Shown here piece by piece: positions 27,555 to 37,277 of a stretch of 64,000 bases of DNA (its first letter is position 1; each line of letters starts with the position of its first letter). The DNA comes from Acidisarcina polymorpha. Its GTDB lineage: Bacteria; Acidobacteriota; Terriglobia; Terriglobales; Acidobacteriaceae. The stretch lies in NCBI RefSeq assembly GCF_003330725.1, contig NZ_CP030843.1:124001-188000 (forward strand), read 5' to 3'. Under the pieces are notes generated by a model, which saw nothing but the letters and a program-made list of their open reading frames with translations, was not told the origin of the DNA and did not search any database. A program made the translations under genes and the position numbers.

Positions 27555-29000
27555 CTATTGACGCTTGATTCGCAGAGCTATGTCGATCTCGTAAGTTGGT
27601 GTCGTCAGTGTTCGAAGCCCGCCAGGATGCTTGAAGCTGGTGCTGGCCAGGATCGCATACGAGGCCGGGTCGATCCACTCCGCATTGTAATTGCCGGCTG
27701 GCAGGTTCGCGACCAGGTCTTCCTTGTAGCGACCGGGCTTGACGAGATAGACCGACCCTCTGCCTCCTTCGCCATGATGGATATAGAGGGCGTATTGCTT
27801 TCCGTATTCGCTCAATCCTCGGTACGAGGTATCAGGATCAATTCCGCTCACGATAAAGCCCCTGTCTGGAGCGGTCTTGACGAAGTCGAAACTCTCTAAA
27901 AACAGCTTAAGGTTACGCAGCGAGCCTAGCAGCCTTGCGTTGTCAGGCGTGTTCCCGGCAGGATCTTCAACTGTGTACAAACCGTTCAGCTGATTGAAGC
28001 CCGCTCCCCCGCCAACCATAAACTCCCAGGCTTCCACTCTTGATGCCGCGACTGCATCGCCGGAATACAGGGGGTAGTATTCGGTCTCATTTTGTTCGAT
28101 CGGCTTGTTGCGCAGGTATTCGAAGGTGAGACCTTTCATGCCCCCCATCTCGTCATCACTGGTGTGCCATACGTACTGCGTAACGATGACTGAATTGGCA
28201 GGTTTGCTCGACAAATCGACCGGACCATTCACCGGCCCCTGTACCTCCTGCCCAATCAGATGCTTGTTAGGAAGTCCGGCTTCGGCTTTGTAGGTGGTCT
28301 CCAACATATGGGCCACCCATGGGCCGGCTTCCTCAAGTGGAGTGAAGAGCGCGGGCTCGTCGCACACTTCGAGAATTACGTTATCAAATCCATTCACTTC
28401 CGTGACGATCTTACGAATATAGGCGTCTTCTCGCGCGACCAACTCAGGATCTTTCAGCGTCTGCGCGTCTCTGAATCCACCGCGTCCGGCACCCTGAATA
28501 TTGTTCTCATGGTATAGCGGGCTGAGTGGCCAGGTATCCGAATATTGCCCGTTGAAAAAACAAATTTCCACCACAATCCCACGCTTCGCCGCCTGTGCAA
28601 TGAAGTCCTTCAAGCGTGCGAAGTACGCAGGGTTCCAATGATCGAGGTCGAACTTATTCCCGGACAGTAGGTAACCGGGCTGGTTGCTTCGCGACCAGGG
28701 AAGAATTAGCGCCGACGGCTTCGCACCCAGGGTATTGCCAGTCACGAACTTCCCCATTGGCTCGAAGAGATAGCCAGGGTAAATACGCGTATAGTTCAAC
28801 CCATACTTTTGTAGCGCGTCAAAGTACTTTAGGTAATCGAAATCTGCATTGATAACCGCTCCATAATGCTCAGCAGAGGTAATCAGCAACGTCGGCTTGC
28901 CCTGAAAGTCATAGTAGTGTGGATTGACGGGATCCGCCTGGACGGTTTGCGCATTAAATCGAGCGACGGATAGCACAAGAGACAGTAACAACGCTTTCAT
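27555..29000 (-). CDS. Exported TIM-barrel glycosidase-like protein
   Basis: A 481-residue protein with signal peptide (MKALLLSLVLSVARFNAQT). PHYYDFQGKPTLLITSAEHY and LQKYGLNYTRIYPG resemble the start of apiosidase/cellulase-like (DUF4038 or GH5-like) barrels. VILEVCDEPALF places a Glu at strand 4 in the manner of NEP motifs, and IEQNETEYY offers a second acidic site. The C-terminus (SVYLVKPGRY, NYNAEWIDPAS) looks like the small beta domain of such enzymes. It is adjacent to a second related enzyme, a TonB receptor and an AraC gene. Probably a plant or microbial glycan hydrolase; the substrate is not predictable here. Confidence 0.72.
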   Translation of the reverse strand: MKALLLSLVLSVARFNAQTVQADPVNPHYYDFQGKPTLLITSAEHYGAVINADFDYLKYFDALQKYGLNYTRIYPGYLFEPMGKFVTGNTLGAKPSALILPWSRSNQPGYLLSGNKFDLDHWNPAYFARLKDFIAQAAKRGIVVEICFFNGQYSDTWPLSPLYHENNIQGAGRGGFRDAQTLKDPELVAREDAYIRKIVTEVNGFDNVILEVCDEPALFTPLEEAGPWVAHMLETTYKAEAGLPNKHLIGQEVQGPVNGPVDLSSKPANSVIVTQYVWHTSDDEMGGMKGLTFEYLRNKPIEQNETEYYPLYSGDAVAASRVEAWEFMVGGGAGFNQLNGLYTVEDPAGNTPDNARLLGSLRNLKLFLESFDFVKTAPDRGFIVSGIDPDTSYRGLSEYGKQYALYIHHGEGGRGSVYLVKPGRYKEDLVANLPAGNYNAEWIDPASYAILASTSFKHPGGLRTLTTPTYEIDIALRIKRQ

Positions 29001-29032
29001 TGAGAATTCACCGGCTTTCTAAGCATTTCGAA

Positions 29033-30490
29033 CTATATTCTCTGCGTACTCAGAACCAACACCCAATCGCTATCGCGGTCGTGGTTTTTTGCTGGCGGAG
29101 TAAATTGTTGAATCCCCTGGTTCTCGAAAGGCTCGGGACGAATAGTGGTGTATCTGCCATTTGTTGGGTCGAACCATCGCGCATACGCGGCCCCCTTTAA
29201 GCTCGCCATATTCAAGGTGATCGACCTTGCGGTTGGCATGTAAACCACTACGATTGAACCGTCCGACGTTTTGGCGGCCGTAGAGTATTCAGCCTGACTG
29301 ACGCGAGTGCGAAGATCTCCGTAGTTTCCCATCCCGGCTACCAGAACCGAATGATCCTGATCGGGAACAAGATCCTGCCACGGCAGTGTGGCAAAGAACT
29401 TCTTCCATATCGTGAGCTGCATCACGCCTGGGGTGTCAAGATGCGTTTCCCATCCGGATTTGAAAGACCAGGTATAGGCGTTGCCATAAAACTGCCCAGT
29501 ACCACCGGTCAACATCGTCCAGTATTCTTCTCTCCTGAGCACAGGAGGATACCCGTAGTCCGGGGGCTTGCCGGCGTCCTCCAGGTCGTAATGTGCCTCA
29601 ACCAGATAGGTCGGAGCAACTGGAGTCTGGTTGTAGCTGTGAAGCATCTGGATATAGGTAGGTGAATACGCATAGGTGCTATTGATCTCGGCGAGTGGCA
29701 CCCAGGTGGGATCATCATAAGACGAGCTGTTGAAGACATTTAGCTCCACCGTTTGAATATGTTTCGGGTCGGTGGTCCGAATTCCGTTGGACACAGCCTG
29801 CACCAGCGAATCATCTTGGACATCTTTCCAGGTATTGAAGTCATTGCCGTTGAGCCAGGCGACATTAGGAAACCTCTTATAACGACTACCTAGATATTCT
29901 CCGTAGGCCCTCGCGGCTGCCGGTCCGTTATTGCGAAGGGTCGGAAGCCAACCAATCGTCTCGATCGGATCGATAAAGACCAGAATCCCGTGGTTGCCGG
30001 CAAGGACAACTATCTTATCGAGACGGGAAAAGTAAGCTTCATTCGGCTTGCTTAGATCGTAATGGGCGAAGTCCTTCCCACCCGGTAGATAGCCCGTGAA
30101 GGGGCGAATTCCGTTAGGAGTGCTGGCATCGAGATTAGTGGGAAAATCATGGCCCGCACAAGCTACGTCGATCCACCCCACCGTATTAAATTCATGTGCC
30201 TGGCGGTTGGCAAAGTATTCGTCCGCCTCTTTTTCGCTAAGCCGCGACATTAAGCCCTGCGGAGTATCCCCGACAATCAGGAAGGGGGTGCCGCGTTGGT
30301 CTACCAGATAGCGCTTATTATCACTGACCTTCACGGGATAAACTGCGGATATCCCGGAGGCCGCTACCTGGGCGGGGGCGGCTTGAACGCATATGCCGAC
30401 ACCTAACATAACCAGCAGCCCCAGGCAGGTCGCGCTTAGCGCTGCATGCTGGTGTCGACGGTTCGTTCGTTGATCGATCCTTTTTGCCAT
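29033..30490 (-). CDS. DUF4038/apiosidase-like glycoside hydrolase
   Basis: A 485-residue exported protein. Motifs of the apiosidase-like (DUF4038, GH140-type) barrel are visible: RYLVDQRGTPFLIVGDTPQG, NTVGWIDVACAGHD, GILVFIDPIETIGW, NVAWLNGNDFN and REEYWTMLTGGTGQFYGNAY. The C-terminal DGSIVVVYMPTARSITLNMA and ARWFDPTNGRY form the putative collagen-binding domain that follows DUF4038. ATG 30490 has AAGGA eight bases upstream; ATG 30523 is possible but lacks an SD. It lies 47 bases after the TonB receptor gene, so co-transcription is likely. Confidence 0.83.
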   Translation of the reverse strand: MAKRIDQRTNRRHQHAALSATCLGLLVMLGVGICVQAAPAQVAASGISAVYPVKVSDNKRYLVDQRGTPFLIVGDTPQGLMSRLSEKEADEYFANRQAHEFNTVGWIDVACAGHDFPTNLDASTPNGIRPFTGYLPGGKDFAHYDLSKPNEAYFSRLDKIVVLAGNHGILVFIDPIETIGWLPTLRNNGPAAARAYGEYLGSRYKRFPNVAWLNGNDFNTWKDVQDDSLVQAVSNGIRTTDPKHIQTVELNVFNSSSYDDPTWVPLAEINSTYAYSPTYIQMLHSYNQTPVAPTYLVEAHYDLEDAGKPPDYGYPPVLRREEYWTMLTGGTGQFYGNAYTWSFKSGWETHLDTPGVMQLTIWKKFFATLPWQDLVPDQDHSVLVAGMGNYGDLRTRVSQAEYSTAAKTSDGSIVVVYMPTARSITLNMASLKGAAYARWFDPTNGRYTTIRPEPFENQGIQQFTPPAKNHDRDSDWVLVLSTQRI

Positions 30491-30536
30491 CCTAAGTTTC
30501 CTTCTGCATGGGCTGCGGTTCATGATCTGCGCACCC

Positions 30537-33500
30537 TTAAAACTCCAGGCGAAACGTGGCTTGTCCCTGACGGTTGCTGATCCGCGAACTCAGATTGGTA
30601 ATCTGGCCAAATGTAGTATCGAGAGAATTCGTGTCCGGCCCCTGAAGCTGCGTCCGATTAAACGCGTTGAAGTAATCGACCCGTAGTGATGCGAGGAATC
30701 TATCTGTTATATGAAACGACTTGATAACGTTGAAATTCTCGATGCTCAAGGGTGGTGTTCGCAGCGCCGCATAAGCTCGTTTGGAGTCGCCGATTTGCCA
30801 CGGGCCGGTGTTCGCAAAGGCGTTCGTCGTGAATTGAGTCGGCGCCAAGGGCAACTTTCCTGTAAAGAATTTCTTGGAACGGCCATAGCCATAGGTCTTT
30901 AAAGACACCAAAGGATCGATGTTTGGCCGGTCGAATCCGTTGACCAAAAGCGGATTGAAACCGTTTTGTGCGCCAAACGGATTGCCCCCGGCGTACTGCA
31001 GGATGACGCTAATCTGCCATCCGCCAAGAAGTTGGCCCGCCAAACCGCGCGAGTTCAAATATTTTTTCCCGGGACCGACTGGTAATTCATAGGTTCCCAC
31101 CAACTTCACGTTATAAAGCTGATCGAGAGATGAGGGCACGTACTCGGGCTTGGGGTTATATGCATTCAGGCCGTTCGGCGACTGCGGGCTTGATCCAATC
31201 GACGTATTGGCGGTATTCCGCGCAAGCGTAAGGTTAGCCAAATAACTCAGACCGCCCGAAAACCGCTTTTCCCCCTGAACCTGCAATGCGTTATAAAACG
31301 CAGTTCTGTCCATCTCATAGACCGGGAAGAATCCACCGAATTGAGGAAAGGGTGTCAAAGCCTGCTCCAGCGTCGCGGAACCTCCGAACTGCTGGGAGAA
31401 CTCCGGATACGGTTGCTGGAAGCCCGCCGCGATGACCGCGGGATCCAGAATATTGGCGCTTAGAAGGCTGCCGTACTGCAGCACGGACGGGTTGGGCTGG
31501 TTGGATAGCTCAAGAGTGGTTGGGAGATGAATCGCACGGTTCCCAACATAAGCCGCCGTCAAGAACATATTCCATGGAAGCTCTCTCTGCACCCGGAAGC
31601 TCCAGGCGGAATCGTAGGGAGCGGTGCCGACCGAAGGCGAGTTTGGCAAGCCCGGAGAAGGGTTGCGATGCCTGAAGGGAAAGTCGAAAATCACACCCGC
31701 GTTTCCGATAGATGGACTAAACGGAGTTGGCTGCGGGAATGGCAATGTTTGACTGTCCCAGTTTCCGTAGCCGGGAGTGCTGCTCCCTGTCGACGCCCGG
31801 AGAAAGGATCCGTTGAGCAGGTCGGTCATGAAGGAAGCGCTTTCGGCAGTGCCATACTCATAGGCGCCGCCATTCAGTATGGTAATGTAGAAGCCGGCCT
31901 GGAGGACGGTCTTCGAATTCAGCATGTAGGAAAGGCCCACTCTGGGCTGAAAGTATCTCCAGTGAATGTCCGCGCGGTCGATTCCTGCGCACCCTGGGCA
32001 ATGGCCAAATTTGGTGGCCGCGCCGGGGATTCCGCCCGCCCCTGGATTCGGCGCTGTGCGGTCCACGAAGATGATGTTGTTCCCAATGGCTGTAAAGGGC
32101 ACCAGGATGTCCCACCGGAGGCCGGTGTTCACCGTCAGTCGATTCGAGAGCTTGAAGTCGTCCTGGGCATAGATTGCGAATGCGTTGTTTCTCAGTTTCG
32201 ATTCCGCAGAAAAAATTCGTTCACTGGCGTCGACATCTCCAAGCAGGAAGCTCGCAAAGGAACTGCCATAACTTCCAAAGTTTGGGTCGTTGGAATTAGG
32301 AGTGGAGGTCGTCCTCTGGCTGAAGTTGAATGTGCCGCCGCATTGGACGCAGGCTATGAGGTCTTGATAGGTGCGCCGGTACTGACCGCCTAAATTCAAG
32401 GTGTGGCGCCCCTTCGTCAAAAGCCAGTTATTGACGAGTACGACGCCCAGGGTGCGGTTATTACTAACGGTGAGTCCGCCGGAGCAGCACTGAAGAAAAG
32501 AGCCCGGAGTGGTCACTCCCCAACTTGTCGGCGCATTTTGTCCATCGAAATTGATGTAAGGCAGCGTGGTTCCACCGGCCACGCCGCCGAAGCTGACATG
32601 AGAGTTGGCGTTGTGCATGCCGGCGATATTTTCAACCCAGTCCGCCCCCGCGGTGACGACCAGGTTAGCGTTGAAGGTTTTTACATAGTTGAGCAGAAAG
32701 CCGGCGCCAACATTCGTGTTATCGATCACGCTTTGCAGCGGATTGCTGATCGGGACGATCCCTGCCTCAGTCAGAGTTGGCGAGCTGAAGGAAGCGCGCC
32801 ATTGGCTCCAGTGGATGCTCTGGGTTGACGTCAGATTCTCGTCCATCGTGTAGTCCCATAGAGTCTGCTTGACTGGGACCGAAGAAATCGCCGGCGAAGC
32901 GTTGTTTTGCAGGCCGGAGTTGGTGCCAACCCTATTTGGATTGGGAATTGACGGCAACAGAGATACGGCCAACGGGCTAAAGCGGGAAGTCGGAATGATG
33001 TTCGCTGGAAACGGACTGCCGGTTTGAGGGTCATAAATCGGAATTAGATTTCCGTTAGCGTCGACGAAGCTGCTGAAGTCCCCGTTTTTCATTGCTGTCG
33101 TTGGCACTGTTCCTATAGCTGTTTCAGCGAGATTTTGGCGAAACCAGTCTGCGCTAACGTGGAAGAAAGTACGATCTCTCCCATCGTAGAGCCTGGGAAT
33201 CCACACCGGCCCTCCTACGGTGAAGCCGTAGTCGTTCTGGTGATTTACCGGGGCGGTTGCGTGACCGTCGCGACTGAAATTGGTGGGGAAAAATCCAGCG
33301 GAATCGAAAAGCTGGTTCCGCAATATCTCAAAAGCGTCTCCATGCAGCTGGTTTGTGCCCGAGGCCATGTTAAATACGACCGCGCCCTGCCCCAGTCCAA
33401 ATTGAGAGTCAAAAGTTGAGCTGTTAACGCGGAATTCGCTCACCGACTCATACGGCGGATTGATATAGGTCTGGTTGCCCTGGTACTGGACAAACGCGAC

Positions 33501-34118
33501 CGGGACGCCGTTGAATTGTACTTCGTTTTCGAAGGTCACCCCGCCATTGATGTTATGCGAGGTGGCGCTGCCCTGTACGCCCGGAGCAAGATAGATAAAC
33601 GCATCGATCTGCCTGGCCAGGCCGTTGATTTCAATCGGAGCAGACTTCACCAGCTCGGGCTCCAGTGTGGTGCCAACCTGGGGAGAGGTGGTGTTCAAGG
33701 AGATATCGGCTTCTTTTACGTTGACGGTTTCACTGGTTGCTCCAAGCTGCATCTGAAAACTCAGCGACTGCATCTGGGCGACTTCTACCACGGTGTCCGT
33801 CCGCTCAGTCTTGAATCCCGCAGCATCCACGACTACGGAATAACTTCCCGGGATAAGTCCAACTAACCTGAAGGTACCCGCGGAAGACGTAGCTGCGCGG
33901 GAGACGACGCCAGTAGACGTGTTCGTAGCCGTTACGTTAGCACTGGGGACAACGGCTCCACTCGAATCCGTCACCGTGCCATTGATCCCGTTTTCGACCT
34001 GGGCATTCAATCGGCCACCGGATAGGAGGACGAAAGCCGAGCAGATCATAGCGGCCAGCAAGGCGAAGTCGGGCCCACACCGAAAATACTTAGGGGAACG
34101 GCCAAGTGTACGTGTCAC
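30537..34118 (-). CDS. TonB-dependent receptor, Oar-like, complete
   Basis: A 1193-residue outer-membrane receptor. Signal peptide to about residue 40 (GGRLNAQ), CNA-B/carboxypeptidase-like domain (GINGTVTDSSGAVVPSANV), plug with LGQGAVVFNMASGTNQLHGD and FEILRNQLFDSAGFF, then a large barrel ending QATFRLEF. It is homologous to the partial receptor at 1-1220. It is first in an apparent operon with the two glycosidase-like genes downstream and the AraC gene upstream, so it probably imports the oligosaccharides they produce. Confidence 0.93.
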   Translation of the reverse strand: MTRTLGRSPKYFRCGPDFALLAAMICSAFVLLSGGRLNAQVENGINGTVTDSSGAVVPSANVTATNTSTGVVSRAATSSAGTFRLVGLIPGSYSVVVDAAGFKTERTDTVVEVAQMQSLSFQMQLGATSETVNVKEADISLNTTSPQVGTTLEPELVKSAPIEINGLARQIDAFIYLAPGVQGSATSHNINGGVTFENEVQFNGVPVAFVQYQGNQTYINPPYESVSEFRVNSSTFDSQFGLGQGAVVFNMASGTNQLHGDAFEILRNQLFDSAGFFPTNFSRDGHATAPVNHQNDYGFTVGGPVWIPRLYDGRDRTFFHVSADWFRQNLAETAIGTVPTTAMKNGDFSSFVDANGNLIPIYDPQTGSPFPANIIPTSRFSPLAVSLLPSIPNPNRVGTNSGLQNNASPAISSVPVKQTLWDYTMDENLTSTQSIHWSQWRASFSSPTLTEAGIVPISNPLQSVIDNTNVGAGFLLNYVKTFNANLVVTAGADWVENIAGMHNANSHVSFGGVAGGTTLPYINFDGQNAPTSWGVTTPGSFLQCCSGGLTVSNNRTLGVVLVNNWLLTKGRHTLNLGGQYRRTYQDLIACVQCGGTFNFSQRTTSTPNSNDPNFGSYGSSFASFLLGDVDASERIFSAESKLRNNAFAIYAQDDFKLSNRLTVNTGLRWDILVPFTAIGNNIIFVDRTAPNPGAGGIPGAATKFGHCPGCAGIDRADIHWRYFQPRVGLSYMLNSKTVLQAGFYITILNGGAYEYGTAESASFMTDLLNGSFLRASTGSSTPGYGNWDSQTLPFPQPTPFSPSIGNAGVIFDFPFRHRNPSPGLPNSPSVGTAPYDSAWSFRVQRELPWNMFLTAAYVGNRAIHLPTTLELSNQPNPSVLQYGSLLSANILDPAVIAAGFQQPYPEFSQQFGGSATLEQALTPFPQFGGFFPVYEMDRTAFYNALQVQGEKRFSGGLSYLANLTLARNTANTSIGSSPQSPNGLNAYNPKPEYVPSSLDQLYNVKLVGTYELPVGPGKKYLNSRGLAGQLLGGWQISVILQYAGGNPFGAQNGFNPLLVNGFDRPNIDPLVSLKTYGYGRSKKFFTGKLPLAPTQFTTNAFANTGPWQIGDSKRAYAALRTPPLSIENFNVIKSFHITDRFLASLRVDYFNAFNRTQLQGPDTNSLDTTFGQITNLSSRISNRQGQATFRLEF

Positions 34119-34455
34119 AGTATCTCGCTCCGAGTCGAAGATGGAACTAGAATTGCTACGTATCGTCTAGCTTCTTGTGACGCCGGTATAGTGAATTTCC
34201 ACGATTGTTTCTTGCAAGGCTACGGGGATGATTCCACATTTCGGATAGGTAGACGTTAAGAGGATCTTTTAGCACCGCGGAAATATCGAAGATAAAACCT
34301 GCTCTCTGCGATAGGGAGTATCAGGCTATTCGCTCGCTTCACGATTGCCAAGTGGAAATCCTGAGGGTATACCAGATCGTGACGCTTCTCTGGAACATGT
34401 TTGTGCAACAGTTCATGCGCTCACGATCCCTCTTAACGAGAGCTGAAGTGAGAGG
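34119..34455. other. Intergenic region, promoter of the TonB operon
   Basis: About 340 bases between the receptor start and the AraC stop. No gene. No copy of the mannan operator is present, which fits a separate regulon. I could not fix a promoter with confidence. Confidence 0.5.
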
Positions 34456-35640
34456 TCAGGAAGCCTGCGGCCTTTCAAAGATCTGCTGAATAGGGAGCGC
34501 CGCCGATTGCCGGTTGATTGCGTGGGTGCTGCCTCGCGACGCCCCCGACAAAGATACTTTGGTAGTTACTGGGAAGGGCGCATGGCCGACTCGTGCGTGA
34601 TCGGATCCCCCACCTCCATTCCGAAAGCGCCGGCGATACGCGGCCGGGGTCATGCCCACTAACTTACGGAATACCGTCCCGAAATAGCTTTGATCGCAAA
34701 AGCCCATCTCCTGACTGATAACGGCCATAGACTCGTCGGTATTGACCAGCATTGCTTGGGCGCGTTCGACCCGGTAGTGGTTGAGATATTTCATAAATGA
34801 GAGTCCCGTCACCCGTTTGAAGAAACTCATAAAGTGTGACTCGCACATCCCGCTAATTCGTGACGCCTCCTTGACGTGGATCTGGCTGCCGCAATTCTCT
34901 CCGAGGAATTTAAACAGGGGCAGGAGCCGGTCTAAGTCGCGTTGCTGACGCTGAAACGTCTCTACTGTCCCGGTGTAAGAGACGTATCGATTCAAGAGAA
35001 GAATGAGAATCATTTTGAGGTAGGTCTTAATCGCAAGCCTTCCCCTCGTCGTCTGCGACGGAAGTTCCGAGCGGATGCGCAGCATCAGATCCAAAACCTG
35101 GTTTGGAATCCCAGTCTCTGCAGGCACAACATGCGGGAACTCGGAATCCTGGAGAAGGAACGGAGTGAGGTATTCAGCGCTGTCGCTGCCTCCATCGGAA
35201 CGAATCAGGTCTGGTTCGAAGAAGAGCGCGGCAATCGTTAGAGGAGAAGACTGGCATTCGATGCGGTGATATAGAGTGCTGCCAACAATGGCGAGGTCGC
35301 CCTCCTTGAATGGAAGCAAACGGTCTTGAATATGGCAGTCGGCGGCACCGGAGCAAAGGTACAACACCTCGAAATATCCGTGGCGGTTCATCCGCACGTT
35401 TTGCCGCCCATCCTCAGTTAGAAACAAGACATCCACCGGACATGAAACATCGAAAGGCCAGACATGCACTCCTTCCGCATTGATCTGGGGCTCGACCAGG
35501 CTGAATTGATCCGTGCACGATGTTTTCGGAACGCGGACATGGCCAGTCCGGAGTTGTGGGCGCGTGCGTGGCGGCTCTGCGCAGTGCCTACTAGCACAGC
35601 TGTCAATGCTCAATTCGGAAGATCTCTTCGACTTCGCCAT
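34456..35640 (-). CDS. AraC-family transcriptional regulator
   Basis: From ATG 35640 it has 394 residues. The N-terminal cupin sensor (GYFEVLYLCSGAADCHI, LPFKEGDLAIVGSTLYHRIE) is followed by a typical AraC double HTH (IHVKEASRISGMCESHFMSF, LNHYRVERAQAML, ISQEMGFCDQSYFGTVFRKL, GMTPAAYRRRF). A Ser-rich tail of about 55 residues follows the HTH. It lies upstream of the TonB/glycosidase genes in the same orientation and probably regulates them. The start overlaps the end of the upstream aldolase remnant by 38 bases. Confidence 0.9.
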   Translation of the reverse strand: MAKSKRSSELSIDSCASRHCAEPPRTRPQLRTGHVRVPKTSCTDQFSLVEPQINAEGVHVWPFDVSCPVDVLFLTEDGRQNVRMNRHGYFEVLYLCSGAADCHIQDRLLPFKEGDLAIVGSTLYHRIECQSSPLTIAALFFEPDLIRSDGGSDSAEYLTPFLLQDSEFPHVVPAETGIPNQVLDLMLRIRSELPSQTTRGRLAIKTYLKMILILLLNRYVSYTGTVETFQRQQRDLDRLLPLFKFLGENCGSQIHVKEASRISGMCESHFMSFFKRVTGLSFMKYLNHYRVERAQAMLVNTDESMAVISQEMGFCDQSYFGTVFRKLVGMTPAAYRRRFRNGGGGSDHARVGHAPFPVTTKVSLSGASRGSTHAINRQSAALPIQQIFERPQAS

Positions 35641-36165
35641 TGCGTACTCCGTAGAGGATTTGGTGTAAATTGACCGTCGCATCGCTGTACTGTACCCACA
35701 ATTCAACTTTTTGTCCGATTGCCGGCGGAGTCCCTGCGGATGGATCGACCTCCAGCAAAGCATGCTCTGCGTTCAGGGCGACCAGCCTGCTCCCGGCGAT
35801 GTTCTTTAGTTGAGACAATCCGCGTTCCGCGCTGAGGGCTTTGACTCCGCAGTCGAGCACCGCGCGGTGCGCGTTCGGCTGGCTTATAACCGTGGCCAAA
35901 AGGGTAAGCGCCCGTTGGAACCGTGAACCTCGGTCGAAGTAGAGAGTGTCCATCAAGAGATACGAGCCGGCCTGAATTTCGGTGATCCCGGGAAAGGCTC
36001 CCGCCGCATCGTAGGTTCCGGTCCCGCCGGTGGAAATGATAGGCACGGGGATCCCCGCCGATTGGATCAGCTTCGCTGAATCGACCAGCGACTGACTGCC
36101 CGTGCGCACTCTCTCGTCCCGTTCCTCGCTCTTGGACTGCGCCTGCAGGTGACCATCGTAGCCCA
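35603..36165 (-). pseudogene. D-threonine aldolase/DSD1-like, 5' truncated
   Basis: C-terminal about 185 residues of a fold-III PLP enzyme: GYDGHLQ, VPIISTGGTGTYDAAGAFPG, GSYLLMDTLYFD, AVLDCGVKALSAERGL and the metal-binding C-terminal domain ending HQILYGVRNGEVEEIFRIEH. The N-terminal half with the PLP lysine is missing; homology ends near 36165, where plus-strand coding begins. Family length is about 370-400 residues. A gene fragment at a rearrangement junction. Confidence 0.78.
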
Positions 36166-36490
36166 TGATTGGACAACGACGGATCCAAATGATCCATATC
36201 CGGCACACTTCGCGAGTCTTCTCAATGGGCCTGACTTTGAGTCGGTAGAGTTTAGCAAATTTGATGCGATGCGCGAAGATTCAGCTCTTGCCGTTCCGGC
36301 TTCGAAAGAGGGCCGGTACCTCGGATCACGTTTCACAATCCGTGTGGTCGAGAACAATCCCGAGCAGGACCGCAGAACTCTGTACATGGTTGAGCCTGTT
36401 CATGGTGAGCTTCATATTTTTTCCGGAAAGGTCGTGGGTGCGGTAAAGGCAGCGAATATGGTTTTGAAAAGAGTCTCCGCGGATGGATGA
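36149..36490 (+). CDS. Unrecognised protein, probably 5' truncated
   Basis: The 113-residue frame starts at the rearrangement junction. HFASLLNGPDFESVEFSKFD and LGSRFTIRVVENNPEQDRRT look coding, and it ends with the ATGA-type overlap (36483-36490) typical of coupled genes. The first about 10 residues are antisense to the aldolase fragment and probably not original. No family recognised. Likely the 3' end of a longer gene of the same operon as the next one. Confidence 0.45.
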   Translation: MTIVAHDWTTTDPNDPYPAHFASLLNGPDFESVEFSKFDAMREDSALAVPASKEGRYLGSRFTIRVVENNPEQDRRTLYMVEPVHGELHIFSGKVVGAVKAANMVLKRVSADG

Positions 36491-37232
36491 AGTTCCGGCT
36501 TATCTTGTCGTTGGCCGAGGGCGATGGGCGTCCCTTATTCAGACGATCCTGCTTCAAGAATGTCGTCACGCTTCAATGCTCAATGAAACGCGAATGGAGA
36601 CTGGAGAGTCTAGCGATGTTTATCAGCAGCGTCTAGAAAATGCCATGCTGGCAAGTGGCGCGGCCGTTGCTTGGCTGTGCGTGCCGTTTGGACACTGGAC
36701 TCCTACGATTGTGACCGCTGCGATGCATTCCGGGCTCGACGTAATCGCGGAATGTCCATGGCTTTGCCCTCCTGAAATTACGGAATCACTCCAAGCTCTC
36801 GAGCAACGGGAACGACGTGTGTTGAGCGTTCATTATGAATACTGCTTGCTCGACGAAATGAAGCAGTGGCAGAGCCAGTTTACTTACGGGGCCGGGTGCA
36901 CTTTCAATGGCGTTTTTGATATTAGCCGCCCGGCCCGATATCGATCGACTGCTGAGCTGCAGTTGGGATCTCATCTTCTGGCAATGAGACGCTTTGCGGT
37001 TCCCGATTCGGTCATTGGTCGGATCCAATGTTGCTATCAGTCCTTCGACCGAAGGGAGGTTTGGCTCGAAAGAGATGGAGCAAAAGTCGCTAGCGTTGAC
37101 TTCTTAATCAATAAACAGCCCCTTATTCAGCGGTATATTCAGGCATTTGAATCGAGGCGGAGAGGAAGGCGGGCTCTCTTTGGGCTTGAGTTTGCAGGGC
37201 GAATCGCGGCTGACGTACATAAGCTTCTGTAG
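36483..37232 (+). CDS. Gfo/Idh/MocA-like NAD-binding protein (divergent)
   Basis: A 249-residue protein with an N-terminal Rossmann-like strand (YLVVGRGRWASLIQ), VAWLCVPFGHWTPTIVTAAM and GLDVIAECPWLCPPEI, the layout of Gfo/Idh/MocA proteins (CVP, E-PW for E-KP). It is short: the catalytic C-terminal domain is reduced (LGSHLLAMRRFAVPDSVIG). The start overlaps the preceding frame by eight bases, suggesting translational coupling. Substrate unknown. Confidence 0.55.
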   Translation: MDEVPAYLVVGRGRWASLIQTILLQECRHASMLNETRMETGESSDVYQQRLENAMLASGAAVAWLCVPFGHWTPTIVTAAMHSGLDVIAECPWLCPPEITESLQALEQRERRVLSVHYEYCLLDEMKQWQSQFTYGAGCTFNGVFDISRPARYRSTAELQLGSHLLAMRRFAVPDSVIGRIQCCYQSFDRREVWLERDGAKVASVDFLINKQPLIQRYIQAFESRRRGRRALFGLEFAGRIAADVHKLL

Positions 37233-37277
37233 CGTGCAAGCGTACTTGGGCCAATAAACGCGTGCGCCTTTATCGGT

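Noticed and set aside
28986-29000. CAACGCTTTCAT resembling half of the mannan operator
   Set aside because: It is the start of the glycosidase gene (ATGAAAGCGTTG on the minus strand), with no second arm and no promoter position.
31527-32393. 288-codon plus-strand frame inside the TonB receptor
   Set aside because: Antisense shadow of an intact receptor.
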